Notes: generated by a model from the letters alone, not told the origin. Counted from the first letter of the stretch, positions 45,083 to 58,070 are shown. The stretch: 64,000 nt of DNA from Heterostelium album PN500 (GCF_000004825.1 NW_008805066.1:62001-126000), one strand, 5' to 3'. A program made the numbers and translations.

Positions 45083-46642
45083 ATGGGTCACAGAGATCAA
45101 GATAAAAAGAATAAAAAAAAAGGAGTAGAGTCTAATGAGCAACAACAACAACAAGTTCCAAAACCACCAGTAAATTTAGTAACACATATCACCTATGTTG
45201 ATATAAATATTTCTGCTTCCCATATTTTTAGGAAATTAAAGAAAACTACAAGTAAAATAAAAATTGTTTTTTTTTTTTTAAAAATAATTATTAATATTTA
45301 TTTTTTCTAGATATATATTTTGTATTAAAATCACCTATAAATGCAGGTAAATTCAAAAAAGATGGAAGCTGGGAAGATATTGAAATGTTAGGATCGGTCT
45401 CTGGTATCATTGCAAATGGTGGATTGTTTGTTCAGAGTGGCGCAACTGCTGCATTTGCAGATGCAACAGCAGTCATTGGAATTGCAAGTTATATTCACAA
45501 GAAGGCAGCAGAGACACATCACCAGACACCTGGATACAGAGAATTGTTTTGTTCAGAAATATTTAAAAAGACACCTCATTCCGAATCAAGATTGGAACCA
45601 ATCAAGTTTAGAGTTGGATTCTTTGATCTCTGTGGAGGAGACCTCGATAAGAAATTCTTAATTGAAATCTATCATCATAAGAAAGTTGGTGCAAGTATAA
45701 ATATTGGTTCATTAAATGTAAGTGTAATTATAGTTTTCATTGATAAATATTTTGCTAATATCTTATTTTTAGGTTTCAATAAATGAATTAAGAAAACAAT
45801 GGATACACGATATTAGAATTTCTATGGATAAAGAGAGAAGTGAAAGGGATAAAGATAATAAGGTTGGTGCCAAATTGTATTTGGAAATGATTACATCGGC
45901 ACCTATTGACATACCAAAGGAATATCTTTATCCATTCTCAATTACACCACAAGAAAGTCATGTTCAATTGCAAGCACAGCAACAACCATTGGTTGTTGCA
46001 TCGACATCATTCATAATGAACAATGCAAATGGCGCATCTGTAACATATCCATCGTATTCATTGCCTGTTGATAACCCAAATCCAGCGAATCAAGTATCAC
46101 CAACGAAAGTTCTACCGCCTTTACCTACTAAACCAGTTTCTAAAGAGCCAATTAATGTTGTTCAACAACATCAAGCTTTTGAACAATTATCACAAAGTAT
46201 GGGAAATGTATCACTACAACATAACCAACTACAATACCAAGCTCCTGCACTTCATAGCCATCATTTGTCATATTATAATATTAATACGTATAGTTATCAG
46301 CAAACCCAACAACCACAACAGCAACAGCAGCAACATCAACAACAACAAGTTGATATAAATCAACAAAAAATACAATCAATTCAAAATCCAGTTTATCAAC
46401 CACCCCAACAACCACAACAATACCAACATCATCAACAACCCCAACAACAACAGTATCATCAATACCAAATTCCACAAAATTATCCACCTTATAATAATTA
46501 TCAACATTATCCTCCTAATGTATATTATCCACCACAACAGAATTATGCGCCACAAAAACTGGCACCAACGAATGTTACACCACCACTTCCTCATCAACAC
46601 ATACCGATTGACCAACAGTTTCCGACCTCTGTTTCAAAATAA
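45083..46642 (+). CDS. Gln/Pro/Tyr-rich protein with N-terminal C2-like domain
   Basis: Three exons: 45083-45251, 45311-45717 and 45773-46642; 481 residues. The first 240 residues are folded-looking, with beta-strand-type segments (THITYVDINISASHIF, IKFRVGFFDLCGGDLDKKFL, IEIYHHKKVGASINIGSLNV) that recall a C2-type sandwich. A Gly/Ala-rich insert (GSVSGIIANGGLFVQSG) interrupts it. The C-terminal half is Gln/Pro/Tyr/Asn-rich, a disordered region of the kind that drives condensates or protein contacts. No catalytic motif. A possible extra intron near 45173-45233 cannot be excluded. The gene converges on its neighbour with 66 bp between stops. Confidence 0.6.
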
Positions 46643-46708
46643 GTAGCATAGAATATAAGATTTATGTAGATTAAAGTAATACTATATACACCAGATTTAT
46701 TTATGTAT

Positions 46709-47672
46709 TCATTTGATTAAATCATATAATGTCTTTGGCAATAAAGTTGCCATTGTCTTTGCAGTCGACATCATAGACATAACATTTAATAATAGTTTCA
46801 AAGCCCTTTTTCTGCTTCCATTGATGTCTTTTCTCTTTTCAATTATATCCAATTCATGTTGAATAGAAATATCTTGAATGTTTGATTTCACCTGAGGTGC
46901 TGGTTCTACAATATAATCACCTGATAAGAGAGGAGGTGCAACAATTGTATTAGATCCTTTTCTTTTCAAGCTGATGTTTTCTAGGTTGAATCTTCTTGAG
47001 ATTGTTTCTATAGATACACCTTGTTGAAATTCTTCTACCACTAAATTGTAATAAATTTTAACTTTTAACAATAATTTATTTTTGTTTTTTATTAGTAATT
47101 GAATATTGTATAAATAAATCTTACATACCTGGTGGTTCTACAATATAAATATCTTTCATATCATTGGTTATCGAGTCCATCATTCCAACAGTAGGTCCAC
47201 TGATCGAGTTGATTCTGAATTCTATTGTAGCATTTGGAATCAAATTGAATAGTCTGACAATTTCCAAGTAAAAATCTGAATAGTTTGAATGTGTATTATC
47301 ATTGTATTGAATCTTTAAAGAAATAGAACTGTAATGAACCCAAACTATTTTTCTAACTTCTACAACCTTTATAGTATCATTCAAAATGAGAGATTCATTT
47401 TCTTTTTCTCCATTTGGCTGAATAGAATCTACTGAGTCTCTATTACTATCCTTGATATCTAATATTGGTACTGGACTTTCAATATTTGTTTTTATTAAAA
47501 GTGGTGAACTGGTGGAAATTGGAGTTGATTCAATAGATCTAAGTGGTGAATTCAATGAGCTATTGATTGTTTTAAAATTTAAAACTGTTTTTAAATTTAA
47601 AAATTAGTTAAAATAAATTCTTTGATAATAATATATATTTATTTGTTTTTTACCTTTACGATTGGAAAACAT
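46709..47672 (-). CDS. unknown protein; 5' end unresolved
   Basis: Exons 46709-47040 and about 47129-47583, joined by a GTATGT..TAG intron at 47041-47128 that keeps frame (EPP-VVEEFQQG). A short exon 1 is likely at 47654-47672 (MFSNRK, donor GTAAAA), but its phase does not fit the CAG acceptor at 47584; a different start or a sequence error is needed. The product (about 265 residues) has a Ser-rich leader, a beta-rich block (IVWVHYSSISLKIQYNDNTH, FNLIPNATIEFRINSISGPT) and a C-terminal helix with Met-rich and basic ends (SRKRALKLLLNVMSMMSTAK). No family recognised. Confidence 0.5.
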
Positions 47673-47928
47673 TTTCAATAAATTAAAATTTTGGTTAGAA
47701 ATTAAAAAGATAATATTTTATAGTTTAATTTAATAAATAATAATTTTAAAATTAATAATATTTTTTAATTAAAAAAATATCTGATTGTTTTTTTTTCCAA
47801 ATATATCAAATAGAAAAAAAAAGGAAATATATTCTATATTTATCATTTATTTAATTGATAAACTATTTGGTTTTCTTTTTTTTTTTTTGAATAATAATAA
47901 CAAAAATAAAATAAAAATAAAAATTAAA

Positions 47929-50900
47929 TTATAGTTTTGGCTCTTTCAAATTCGATAATTCCGTATTAAGATTGTTGACTACTTTGGCTAGCTTGAAATA
48001 AGAGTCGTTGTTTGATTTACATTCTTCGAGCCACTTGTCGCATTGGGCTTTGATCTTTTGTTTTTGGAACCAAAAGTGTGCATGTACAATATCCTTCCAG
48101 TGTGCCGGACACTTCCTGATCATATCGGTCATAGCCCACTCTATGGTGGCAATACGGATATTCTGATTGTAGTTCATCGACGATGTCTTACCCTGTTGTG
48201 AACCAATCTGAGTTTCATAGCCAGGTTCATTAAAGAATGGCTCTGGAACGAGAATCAGTGATTGAATCGAAACGAGCACCTGCAGCAATGTCGAGGTGTT
48301 TGGATTCCAATTCTCACCGGCGCCACCCGACCATGTTCCAAGCAGTGAGAGACACACCTTTCCGTTGTTATAGAGGTTTGGATTGAAACGGACGGTTCCC
48401 TCACCGGTGGTGGACAGCACGACATGTGGTGGAGACTGTGGATAGGCAGCGGGGAACGATATCTGGAAGAGGAAGCAACCCGCACTGTATGGTGTGTCGG
48501 CTGGACCTGTGATCAGCGCTTGCATCGAGTCGATATTCTTCTCGTCGACACGTACAAACACAGTCGAGTCAAACGAGATTGGCAAAGATGAAATGAGTCC
48601 ACCTTGCTCCTGAGCGATACGAAGAATTCTAGCTTGTGAATTGTGACCACTCGATGTCGAAGTGAAACTAGCTGCATCGAATAGATGTGGTTTCAACATT
48701 TTTACATATTTCAATTCTACACTGGTATCGATTGGTTCCGATGTGATTCCTCTGCCAACTTCCAACTTTTTGATTTCCTCCATCATCGATTTCAATTTAG
48801 TTTGTACTTTTTTATTTACAGTTATAATTAAATTTTGAGCTACCAATGCTTTTTTCCTAATAGCAATAAAAATTATTGAATTAATATGTTAATAATAATA
48901 GTTTTTTTTTTCATTGTCTGTTTTTTTTTTTTTTTTTTTTTAAAAGTAACTTACTGAGCTTCATCCAATACTCTAAAGACAGATTCAATTTGTAAACTAG
49001 CGGAATTCAGTAGTTCACCCAATGAATTTGTTTGGAATGCAAGCAATGAGAATAGTGGGATGAATTGTTCATGGTTTGATATGGTGTCCATGAGTGAGAA
49101 TATCGCTTGGAAGAGATCTTGGTGACGCTCAATGTCCAGTGGGACAATGTCACGACAGTAGCTCTCAAAGAATGGGAGTAGACAACTCTCTTCGAGTACG
49201 TCAAAGGGTGGTGGTTTAATCTTGATTTCCTTCTCGATGGCATTGATCAGCGATATGGTTTCCTGGTCACGCTCCTTCTGTGCAGCGACGTAAGCATCGA
49301 CATTCCAACCGTTCTGCGCACCTCTACCATAACCTGTACCCTTGGCCCAGAATGCCTTGTCGCCCAATTGCTTTGGTTTGGAAATGACCACCGCTGGCTT
49401 GACAATATTCGACACCAAACCATATTTCTGGTTGGCACGTGGAACAATGTTGCTGAGAATCTCTAATCTCAACAAGAAATGTTCGGTGGACGAGTATGAA
49501 CCAGTGCTCTGTAGCGAATTCAATGGGTTATTTACATCGAGATGTCCAAATTTCTCTAGAACTTCTTTCAAATGATTTAAAACCATTCTCATATCATTAA
49601 CTAAAATATTAAAGATTTAATTTTTAAATTAATATTTAAATAATAATTAAACAATTGTTTATATTACATACTTGGATTCCAATTCTCTAAAGTAAGTATT
49701 TCTAAATGAGAAATCTATAATTATATTATGTTTGTTAATTAATTAGTAAGTCAGTCATTGGTATAGCAATGATTATTTTAATAATAAAATGATTAAAAAA
49801 ATGTGGGTGTGTTGTTATTTAGCCCGATAATAAAGAAATTAAAAACTTACTTTTCCAATCAAAAAACCTTGTAATCTTGGTCTGATGATTTTTAATGTTG
49901 GTGGATAAAATGGATAGAGGTCCTCTGTAAATAATACCTGTAATTCTATATAGTCCTGTTTTTTTTTTTTTTGTTTTTGTTTTTGTTTTGTTTTTTGTAT
50001 TATGTTAGTTATTTGTGTATGATAATGGCTATTATGATGATGATGATGAAGTATAGCTTACATAATCAAACTCTTTCTTTAATAGTTGTAATTGTTGATA
50101 TATTTTACTCTCTGGGTCGAAACCAAACATCTTTACACTCCAGAAATAAATATTGTCATCGATTGGCTGTGCAGAGAATCCAAGTGTGTGAACGTTCTTC
50201 ATGATACTGAACAAGTCGTTGGTGAGCACACCGAATGCAGCATCACTACTGAATATAGAATTGACCTTTGGATCCTTCTTTTTCTTCTCTCCGAGTTGTG
50301 CACGAATCAATTGTTCTTTCTTTGCCCATTCTTTTTTCATTTTCAATGTTTGTAAACTATTTAAATGTTATCATAGGATATTGATTTTGATTTGTTTTAA
50401 TTTGAATTTGAATTAGTATGTTTGTTTGTTATTAGTGATAGTTTAATATTAAGGATTAACTTACGCTTCTTGGAAATGATCATTTTCAAACAGATCATCT
50501 TCATCATCGAATTCATCCTCTGCACTACCAGAGGCAAACTCCTCATCTTCGACTTCCTCATCCTCTTCCATGTTGTCCTCTTTGTGGTCATCTTCATCAT
50601 TACCTTCTTCCTCACCTTCATCTTCGATATCTACATCTGTATCTGACATCTTTACATCGCTACTACCACTGGTGTGACTTGCATTTCGCTAGACAAGTCA
50701 ACAAGAAATTAAATTAGACAAACTAATCAATAAAAAAGACTAGATTTATGAATGAATACATACATTCTTGAAATACTTTAATGAAAGATCCAATAGATCT
50801 TTGAATGTAGCTGGTTTCAAGTTTGGAAGATCGGTGTTCAGCCTGTTGATCCAAACTTCACATGATTTCTCTTTGGAAATCAATTTCTAAGAATTTTCAA

Positions 50901-51146
50901 TTGAAATTAAATTAAATTAAAAAAAAACAATTAATATTAATATTTATTTTGTTATTAGTTGTTAATAGCAATAATAATTACATATGATTTAATATCGGAT
51001 AGATCCAAGGGGAATGTAATATTGATTTCAAAACCTTTGAATAACATCTCAATGGTGTTCTTTGTTGATTGTAACCAAACATATTCATCTGGCTCTTCAC
51101 TACTATTTGCCCATTGTTCGAATTGTTTCTCTAAATGACCTGCCAT
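47929..51146 (-). CDS. double-UBC protein: dead N-terminal E2 fold, active BIRC6-like E2
   Basis: Eight exons: 50982-51146, 50764-50886, 50465-50688, 50062-50356, 49851-49955, 49672-49714, 48955-49600 and 47929-48856; 842 residues, all joins in frame. A short N-terminal domain is followed by an acidic stretch (about 115-170). A UBE2Q-like E2 fold comes at about 205-335 (IYFWSVKMFGFDPES, YPFYPPTLKIIRPRLQG, LTLENWNP); its catalytic position reads GKISHLEILT, with His about 307 where Cys belongs. The middle has the BIRC6 signature AKGTGYGRG (about 404). The C-terminal E2 (about 620-770) has the active Cys about 702 in NNGKVCLSLLGTW plus HVVLSTTGEGTVRFNPNLY. Likely a ubiquitin E2 or hybrid E2/E3 as in BIRC6; no BIR domain seen. 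Confidence 0.82.
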
Positions 51147-52103
51147 TTCTCTACCTCTTTTTCTTTTTCTCTTTCTCTTTTATCTCTTTTTTTATTTATT
51201 TTATTTTAATATATGTAAATATGTGTGTATATAATTAATATTAATAATACAATAGAATATATTTTTATTAAAAGATAAGATAATAACTATAGATATAAAT
51301 ATAAAACAACAACAGTAACAACAACAACAACAATAGTATTAATAATAATAAAAATGAAAGTTGAAAGTTGAAATTTTGAAATAGATTAGATTTGTGTTTC
51401 AAATAAAGGTTAAATTATATAATGTTTACTATTTTAATATGATTGATAATATTATTAAAATGTAAAATCTATTTGAAAAAACCAAAGTGATAGATTTTAA
51501 TGTTAATTGGTGAAAGATTTTGATTGTTGTTGTTATTATTAGATTGTGATTGTAAGTGAAAGAAATTTTAAAAAATTTTAAATAAATTTAAATTAAAATA
51601 TTTTAAATGTTAAAAATTCTATGAACAAAGAGTGGTTCCTCCTTTTTTTCAGTTTTTTTTCCAATGTTTGTTTTGTTTTATTAAATCAAATTTATAGATA
51701 TTCAATTGAATCAATTTTATTAATCAAATCAGTCAATGAATCATTAAAATCATTGTATTTTATATATATATTCTTTATTTTTATTTAATATTTTTTGATA
51801 TTTTCTTAAATTGTTATTACAACTCTAAACACTCTGTAAAAAGTTATTATTTTGCATAATTATTCCTGTCTGAACATTTAAATCAAAATCATTATTAACA
51901 GTTAACATTGTTATAAAGTACAATATTAATTAATGAAATGAAATGAATTGAAGATGTTAATGCTTTGAAAAATAAAAATATTATTATTTCCTAAAAAGGG
52001 GGGATGGGTGTGTACCCAAATCAGTTTTACTAAATTTTAGTTTTGTAATCTTTAATTTATTCTTTGAGAGAAGTTCATTGTTTGATTTGATTGAAATTTT
52101 AAT
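51147..52103. other. divergent promoter region
   Basis: 0.96 kb between the double-UBC gene and cog5, which point away from each other. AT-rich with CAACAA runs at 51305-51335. No coding sequence seen. Confidence 0.6.
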
Positions 52104-54994
52104 ATGTCTAATAATGGAAAAGATAAAGATAGTCATTCTAACATTGTAAATAGTAATAATAATAATAATAATGACAATGGAGTAATACAAACACAATCAT
52201 CAACATCAACATCATCATCATCACCACCTTATAAGAATAATATTCTGTTGGACAGTCCAGAGTATCAACAGTTTCTAAACGATAACTTCAATGTTGTATC
52301 GTACACCAGTAATGTACTAAAGATATCATCTATATCGACATCTCTAGAGAAACTATCCATTGGTAAACAAGAGATAACTCAAGAGTTGAATAATAATGTA
52401 TGTATCAAATCAATAGCTTATCTGGTATTATTATTATCGAATCAAATACTAATGTAATTTAAATACAAATAAAGATAACAAATAACTATCAATATCTATT
52501 TAATCAAGCATCGAATATTAGAGAGTTTGAGAATGAAACTGAACAGTTGAAAGTTGGATTAAAGTCATTGGAGGAATCGATCATGAGAATGAAAAAAGAG
52601 ATATCAGAGCCATACAAGAATATAAAGGGTCAGATTAATCAATTGAAACGTGTACAAGATACTTGTGAACTACTCCGAGTGGTCATTAGATATCTTTCAC
52701 TCATCAAGAAACTAAAGATACATCTTAAAGATGGAAGAGATATGGCTAAAGCTGCTCAATCAATACATGAAATAGGTAGGTAGGTATTGTAATTACAATA
52801 CATAGTATCATCTAAAAAAAAAACAATTTAAAAACTAATTTAAATACTATATATCATCAAACAAACAAACAAACAATAATAATCTATAGATACAATTAGA
52901 AAAGAGAATAATCTATCGGGTATCACTATTGTAGATCAACAGGTGGAGTGGTTGAATCGATGTAGAGAACAAGTGGTTACCACTGCCGGTAATCTATTGC
53001 TACAAGGCATGGATACACAGAATCAGAGTGAAGTAGCCAATTCATTGCAGGTGTTCTACAATCTTGGTATCTTGGTGGATCGTGTCAATTCCGTGGTTAA
53101 CGCAACCACCGAAAGAGTCACCAAGTCTATCAAAGCAATGTTGAATGTTAATAAGTTGGTTAGTAGTGGTAATAGTACTTCATCATCATCATCGACACAA
53201 CACAGTCATTCTAATAAAAATAATGGTCATTCACCCAATACTACTACTACTACTACTACTACCAATACAAATAACAATAATAATACCGATCAAAACATTT
53301 GGAGTAAGATAGAATCTGTTACAAGTACACTCTATACCAGTTGCATTCAAATATGGCAACTACAAAGAGTACTCTCCAAGATTAGAGATCCTATTACCAA
53401 CAAAACATTGATGGATGTAATACAACAAGCTGCAACCACTAACAATACTACTAATACTACAACAACAACAACACAAAACACATCAACAACAACAACAACA
53501 TCAAGTTATAATATATCATTATCATTCTGGAGAACTGTTACAAAATCATTAGAAACAAACTTATCAGTTGCTGCAAAGTGTATGTATATAAACCAACTAC
53601 CTATGAATTCCTCTAAAAATAATGATTTACTTATACACTTTACTTTTTATAATAAACATAAAGCATCAAGTATCATTGAAAATACATTTATTATTGAATA
53701 TCCAAAGATATCTAGATACTTTCAAGATTTCTCAAAGAGATTGATGAACTATTGTGATTTGCAACAGGGTGTGGTCGTAGGAATATCGTTGGAGGATCAT
53801 CAGTTGTTGTTCAAGTCGATAGCGATGTTTGAGAGAGGCTACCTCGAGAGAACCAGAGATAGAATGTTGGCAATATTGAATTCGATGTTTCCTCAATCCA
53901 CTTGGGGTAGAGGCATGTCTTCGGCCGCTAGCAATGTACCGACGTCGAAGCAGCTTGTCGATCTGTCAAAGGTTGTCTGGTCAGAGATCGAGGCGATCGA
54001 GAATAACCAGCAGCTTCTCATCAAGGTTACCAAGGTGTTGTGTAGCGGTATCGATCTGTTTGCCGGCAAGATAGATGCACTCGTTGTCCAAGGCAATTCC
54101 GGCGACAACCAAGCGATATCGGCAGAGAACAAGCCGACCGTCAGTCAGGCCGTCAATTTCTCACTGTTCAACTCGACGACACAGCTGTTCAATTCCATTC
54201 AGTCGTTGGTCTCCTCACACACCTTTGTGGTGGAGGTTTCCAGTCAGATAGAACGATCGCTCCAACTGCTAAGCAATATCTGTGTCAACATTCTCGTGCC
54301 GCTTGTCAACACTTTTCTGCATGGTGTCGAGCAGATCATCAATACCATGCATCAGGAGGAGTGGTCGAACGACAGTGCCATTTCAGCGAGCAGACCATGC
54401 TCCAATTTCATGGAGAATCTTCAATACTATATCAACCATTTCCAGAACTACTTCCTCTCGAAATTCACTCCCTGTCCGATACTCTCACAGCAAACACGTA
54501 ACATTGGCGCCAAGATCTTTACCATGTTCATCCGTCATGCATCGCTACTGAAATCAATGTCAGAGAAAGGAAAGTTGCGATTGGCCAACGATCTTACGCA
54601 TCTCGAGTTATCGGTGACACCACTGATTCCCGAAGGTATCAAAGAGGTCGGTATCAGCTACCAATGGCTACGTACATTTAGACATTTTATTTTCAAGGAT
54701 TTGACTGGTGTCGCATCGCTCAAAACCCTACCAGAGTTGAATAGCCTGCCTTTGATAATTATCTCACATGTCCTCATTGGTAAAGGTCCAAAGGATATGA
54801 TTTTCCCGAATCAGCTCACCAATTGGTCATACCAGAAATATGTACAGTGGCTCGATGAACACAGTGACACTGAGTCGTTGCAACTCATCAAAATGTCTTT
54901 GGATTCCTATGCCAAAACCATCAACAAAAAAGGTGAAAAAGAATTTTCATATCTCTATCCATTGTTATTAGGAATATTACCAAAATCAAATTAA
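52104..54994 (+). CDS. cog5: conserved oligomeric Golgi complex subunit 5
   Basis: Exon 1 is 52104 to about 52401, exon 2 about 52509-52775, exon 3 52890-54994; roughly 889 residues. Matches COG5 in order: LSIGKQEITQEL, SNIREFENETEQLKVGLKSL, EISEPYKNIKGQINQLKRVQ, a conserved AAQSIHEI, and LQVFYNLGILVDRVNSVVNA. Asn/Thr inserts lie at about 190-260. COG5 opens lobe B of the Golgi tether. The exon 1-2 join is uncertain: the strongest donor (GTATGT at 52398) does not keep frame with the only usable acceptor, whereas GTATCA at 52402 does. The alternative is a one-base error near 52500, since intronic sequence there could encode an extra conserved NQAS. The partner subunit cog4 is 20 kb away. Confidence 0.85.
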
Positions 54995-55209
54995 TTAAAA
55001 ATAAAATATATTACTTATTGTTATAATAAATAATAATTAATATTTTTATAATTTTGATTTTGATTTGTACTCTTTTATCTCATGAAATATTAATTACTAT
55101 TTCCTCTGAATTGTGCACATTGGTGTTATCGATATTAATTAATCCATGATTTATTTAAATTTATACAGAAACCAAAAAATAATTATTTTATTTTATTTTA
55201 ATTATTTAA

Positions 55210-56337
55210 TTATTGACCAATATTTGCAAATGATTTATTTAACAGAGATTGTGTTGTCGGTGCCATCATATTTTTGGATTTCAACATTTTTATAACAAAC
55301 GATGGTAACATCATTCCATTAGGCATCAATCCAGCACCGTCCTTTCGACCGATACTAACTCCAATCATAACTCCTTCTTCAGGTTTGTATGTGGCGAGTT
55401 TTTTTTGTTTGGAGAGTGCTTCAATGTTGGAGGCAACCAAGGGAATATGTTTCTTGGCATTTACCAATGTCTTGAGTTCTGATGTATTGCATATGTCACC
55501 CGCAGCAAAGACATTTGGGAATCCATCGACTTGGAACGATTCATTGACTCTGACTTGACCTTGTCCATCCAAAGGGAAACCACGCAACATCTCGTTATTC
55601 AATTTGTTACCGGTCGTCCAGAAAACCAAATCAGCTTCGACATCACCTTGGCTAGTGTGGTAGGTTTTCATTTCAACTTCTGGGAATTGGAAGTATGACT
55701 CTTGATTTTTGGCCTCGGTCACTTCATTTGGGATATCGATAGAGGTATTGAACATGATATTAACTTTCAGTTTTTTCAGCTTGTCGGCAACTGTCTTGGA
55801 GAATTTATCATTAACTTTTTGTGAAACCAATCTATCACCACGATTGATAAGTGTAACATTCTTGCCTTTAAAGTCTGTACCGATTTCACCAGCCAATTCA
55901 ACTCCAACAGCTCCACCACCGACAACCAATATTTTGGTGGCCTGATTGATTTTGTCTCTTATAGATCTGTAGTATTGAATGATATTTGAAGTGTCCCTTG
56001 GTGCTTTGAATGGCGAAAGATTGTATGATCCAGTTGCAATTACCAGGTAGTCGAAAGTAACTTGGTCTCCATTGTCCAAAACAACTCTATCGGGATGCAC
56101 CTCTGTGGCGTAGGAATGGATAATTGTACTCTTCTTGAGAACCTTGTCATATGTCAAGAAACATTGGGTGGCAAACTCTGGTTCGACCATACTTCTCATT
56201 GAACCAACGCAATGGAAGAATGTTTGACGTTTCTCGATCAAAACGACCTCGAACTTGGATTCCAACTTCATTGCAATTTGCAATCCAACGAATCCACCTC
56301 CAACAATAACAACTTTTTTCTTTTGTGCAGCAGACAT
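55210..56337 (-). CDS. FSP1/AIF-type NAD(P)H oxidoreductase
   Basis: 375 residues from the first ATG (56337). The Rossmann FAD motif VVIVGGGFVGLQIAMKLE starts right after it; the NAD(P)H motif ILVVGGGAVGVELAGEI lies about 120 residues later. NVFAAGDICN near the end is the FAD C-terminal signature. This is the AIFM2/FSP1-like branch of two-dinucleotide-binding flavoproteins; relatives reduce ubiquinone or vitamin K at membranes and suppress lipid peroxidation. The open frame continues in phase upstream (to about 56520) and encodes a hydrophobic segment (LLLTTVISIPFLYNYF) but no ATG, so a spliced upstream start giving a membrane anchor is possible. The gene converges on cog5. Confidence 0.82.
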   Translation of the reverse strand: MSAAQKKKVVIVGGGFVGLQIAMKLESKFEVVLIEKRQTFFHCVGSMRSMVEPEFATQCFLTYDKVLKKSTIIHSYATEVHPDRVVLDNGDQVTFDYLVIATGSYNLSPFKAPRDTSNIIQYYRSIRDKINQATKILVVGGGAVGVELAGEIGTDFKGKNVTLINRGDRLVSQKVNDKFSKTVADKLKKLKVNIMFNTSIDIPNEVTEAKNQESYFQFPEVEMKTYHTSQGDVEADLVFWTTGNKLNNEMLRGFPLDGQGQVRVNESFQVDGFPNVFAAGDICNTSELKTLVNAKKHIPLVASNIEALSKQKKLATYKPEEGVMIGVSIGRKDGAGLMPNGMMLPSFVIKMLKSKNMMAPTTQSLLNKSFANIGQ

Positions 56338-57168
56338 TTCCAAATTTGACGATGATTTAAAATAATTATATAAAAATGGTATTGAAATAACAGTGGTCAA
56401 CAACAATGATAATGTAGTAGTGTTTGAAATTAAAGAATTAGAATATTCTAATTTTTCTTGTAAAATACTAATTAAGGTAGACAGTTTTGATATTATTTTT
56501 AAAAAAACAGTGAATGAATGAAAGTAAAAAAAAGGGATCTATTATAAATATTTATAATATGAGAGTAAGTATGTATAAACATATTCAAGATCTATTCTAT
56601 TTAAAGTGTCAAACTTGATTTTTATTTTTAAACAAATCAAAAATTGTTATTCTATCAACTTTTGCAATGTGCAATAACGACATGATGATAATCAAATAAA
56701 CTTTCCTTTTTAGTTACAAATGTCAAAAAAAAAAGCTTCTTCAGAAATTATTTTCAAAAAAATAATTTCTTGTTGAACGATTTTTTTTGTTCATATGGTT
56801 CCTGAAGGTTTTTTGTCTTTTTGTAAAAAGGGGTGATTTTTTTTAAAAAATATTTTTGGCGTTGGGTGTGGGTGTGAAGAATGTGGTTTGGTATAAACCA
56901 ACAAAGGTAGAAGGCAAGTACTTGAAGCACAACAATACTGAAATTTGCAAATTTTTGAATCTTGAATGATTGACAAGATCATCGTGTCGACTACAATTGC
57001 AAAGATTTTAAAAAAAAGAGAGTAATTTGGTTGATTATTGATATTTATTATTAAAAATTGTTTTAAAAATATTTTTTTTTTTTTTTGTTTTTTTTTAAGA
57101 GATATTACGATTGCTAAAGTATTACATGATAATATTCATTAAATTTTGGGGTCTTGAATGCTGAGCTA
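56338..57168. other. upstream of the oxidoreductase gene
   Basis: Includes the in-phase hydrophobic open stretch 56338-56520 described for the oxidoreductase. The rest is AT-rich intergenic sequence up to the stop of CBM49 copy 2. Confidence 0.5.
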
Positions 57169-58070
57169 TTAAGCAGATGATTTGACAGTGAACTTTGGTT
57201 GAGTTGAAGATTTGGTGATGAAACCAAAGGTGAATGTTTGACCAGAACCGATAGATCCATATGATGGTAAGGTGAGATCACCACTTGGGAGTGATTCAAT
57301 ATTCCACTTATCAGTTGGTACAAAGTTCTCATGAGAGATAACCAATGAGTTGATTGTTTGTGCACCATTGTTCTTGATGATAACATCGTATTGAGTGAAG
57401 GTATCAGCACCAGTAACCCATGAGTTTGTGACTTTCAATTCAAATGTAACTGTTGATGGTGTTCCAGTGGTACTTGATGTTGTTGTTGGTGTTGGTGTGG
57501 TTGTTTGACAATTCTCTCCGAAATTGATTTGACCACAATTATCACGGATGGACATCTAAATAATTATTTTATTCACAAGTTTAAAAATATTAATTATTAT
57601 TTGTTAAATTAAAATAAATATTCAATAGAAAATTAATTACTTACAACAAATGAAAAAATAAGATTACTGATCTTGAAAGAGAATTGATTTCCATGTTCTT
57701 CAACACAAATCAAAGATAACATGGCATCATCAATTTTAATGGAAGCATTTGGATAGATATTAAAGTTTGAAATTGATTCAACCTTGTCAGCCAAGAATGG
57801 TTGATATCTGTTGTTTGCATTACATTCATACGATGAACTGCTAAGGATATTGACTTTATCGATTGGACGCATTGAACCATCTTGGACCTTCAAATTTCCT
57901 TTGAAGTTGGCATGAACACCATCAGAAGAGAGACCACCACCAGCCATCATTACACACTTTCCAGCATGACAAGCATCGAAATATTGAGTTAACATTGGTT
58001 TGCAATCGATTGGACCTGCTGAAACCATTCCAACAGTTGCTAATAGTAATAAAAATGCTGCAATTCTCAT
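57169..58070 (-). CDS. secreted CBM49 carbohydrate-binding protein, copy 2
   Basis: Exons 57645-58070 and 57169-57555, 270 residues, the same structure as the copy at 28881-29782: signal peptide, Cys-containing domain of about 125 residues, Thr/Pro linker and a C-terminal CBM49. The 89-bp introns appear identical, and I see one residue difference (Ser here, Ala there). The two copies lie 28 kb apart in inverted orientation. The promoter is related but not identical, so the two may differ in timing or level. Cellulose binding in the extracellular matrix is inferred from the family. Confidence 0.85.
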
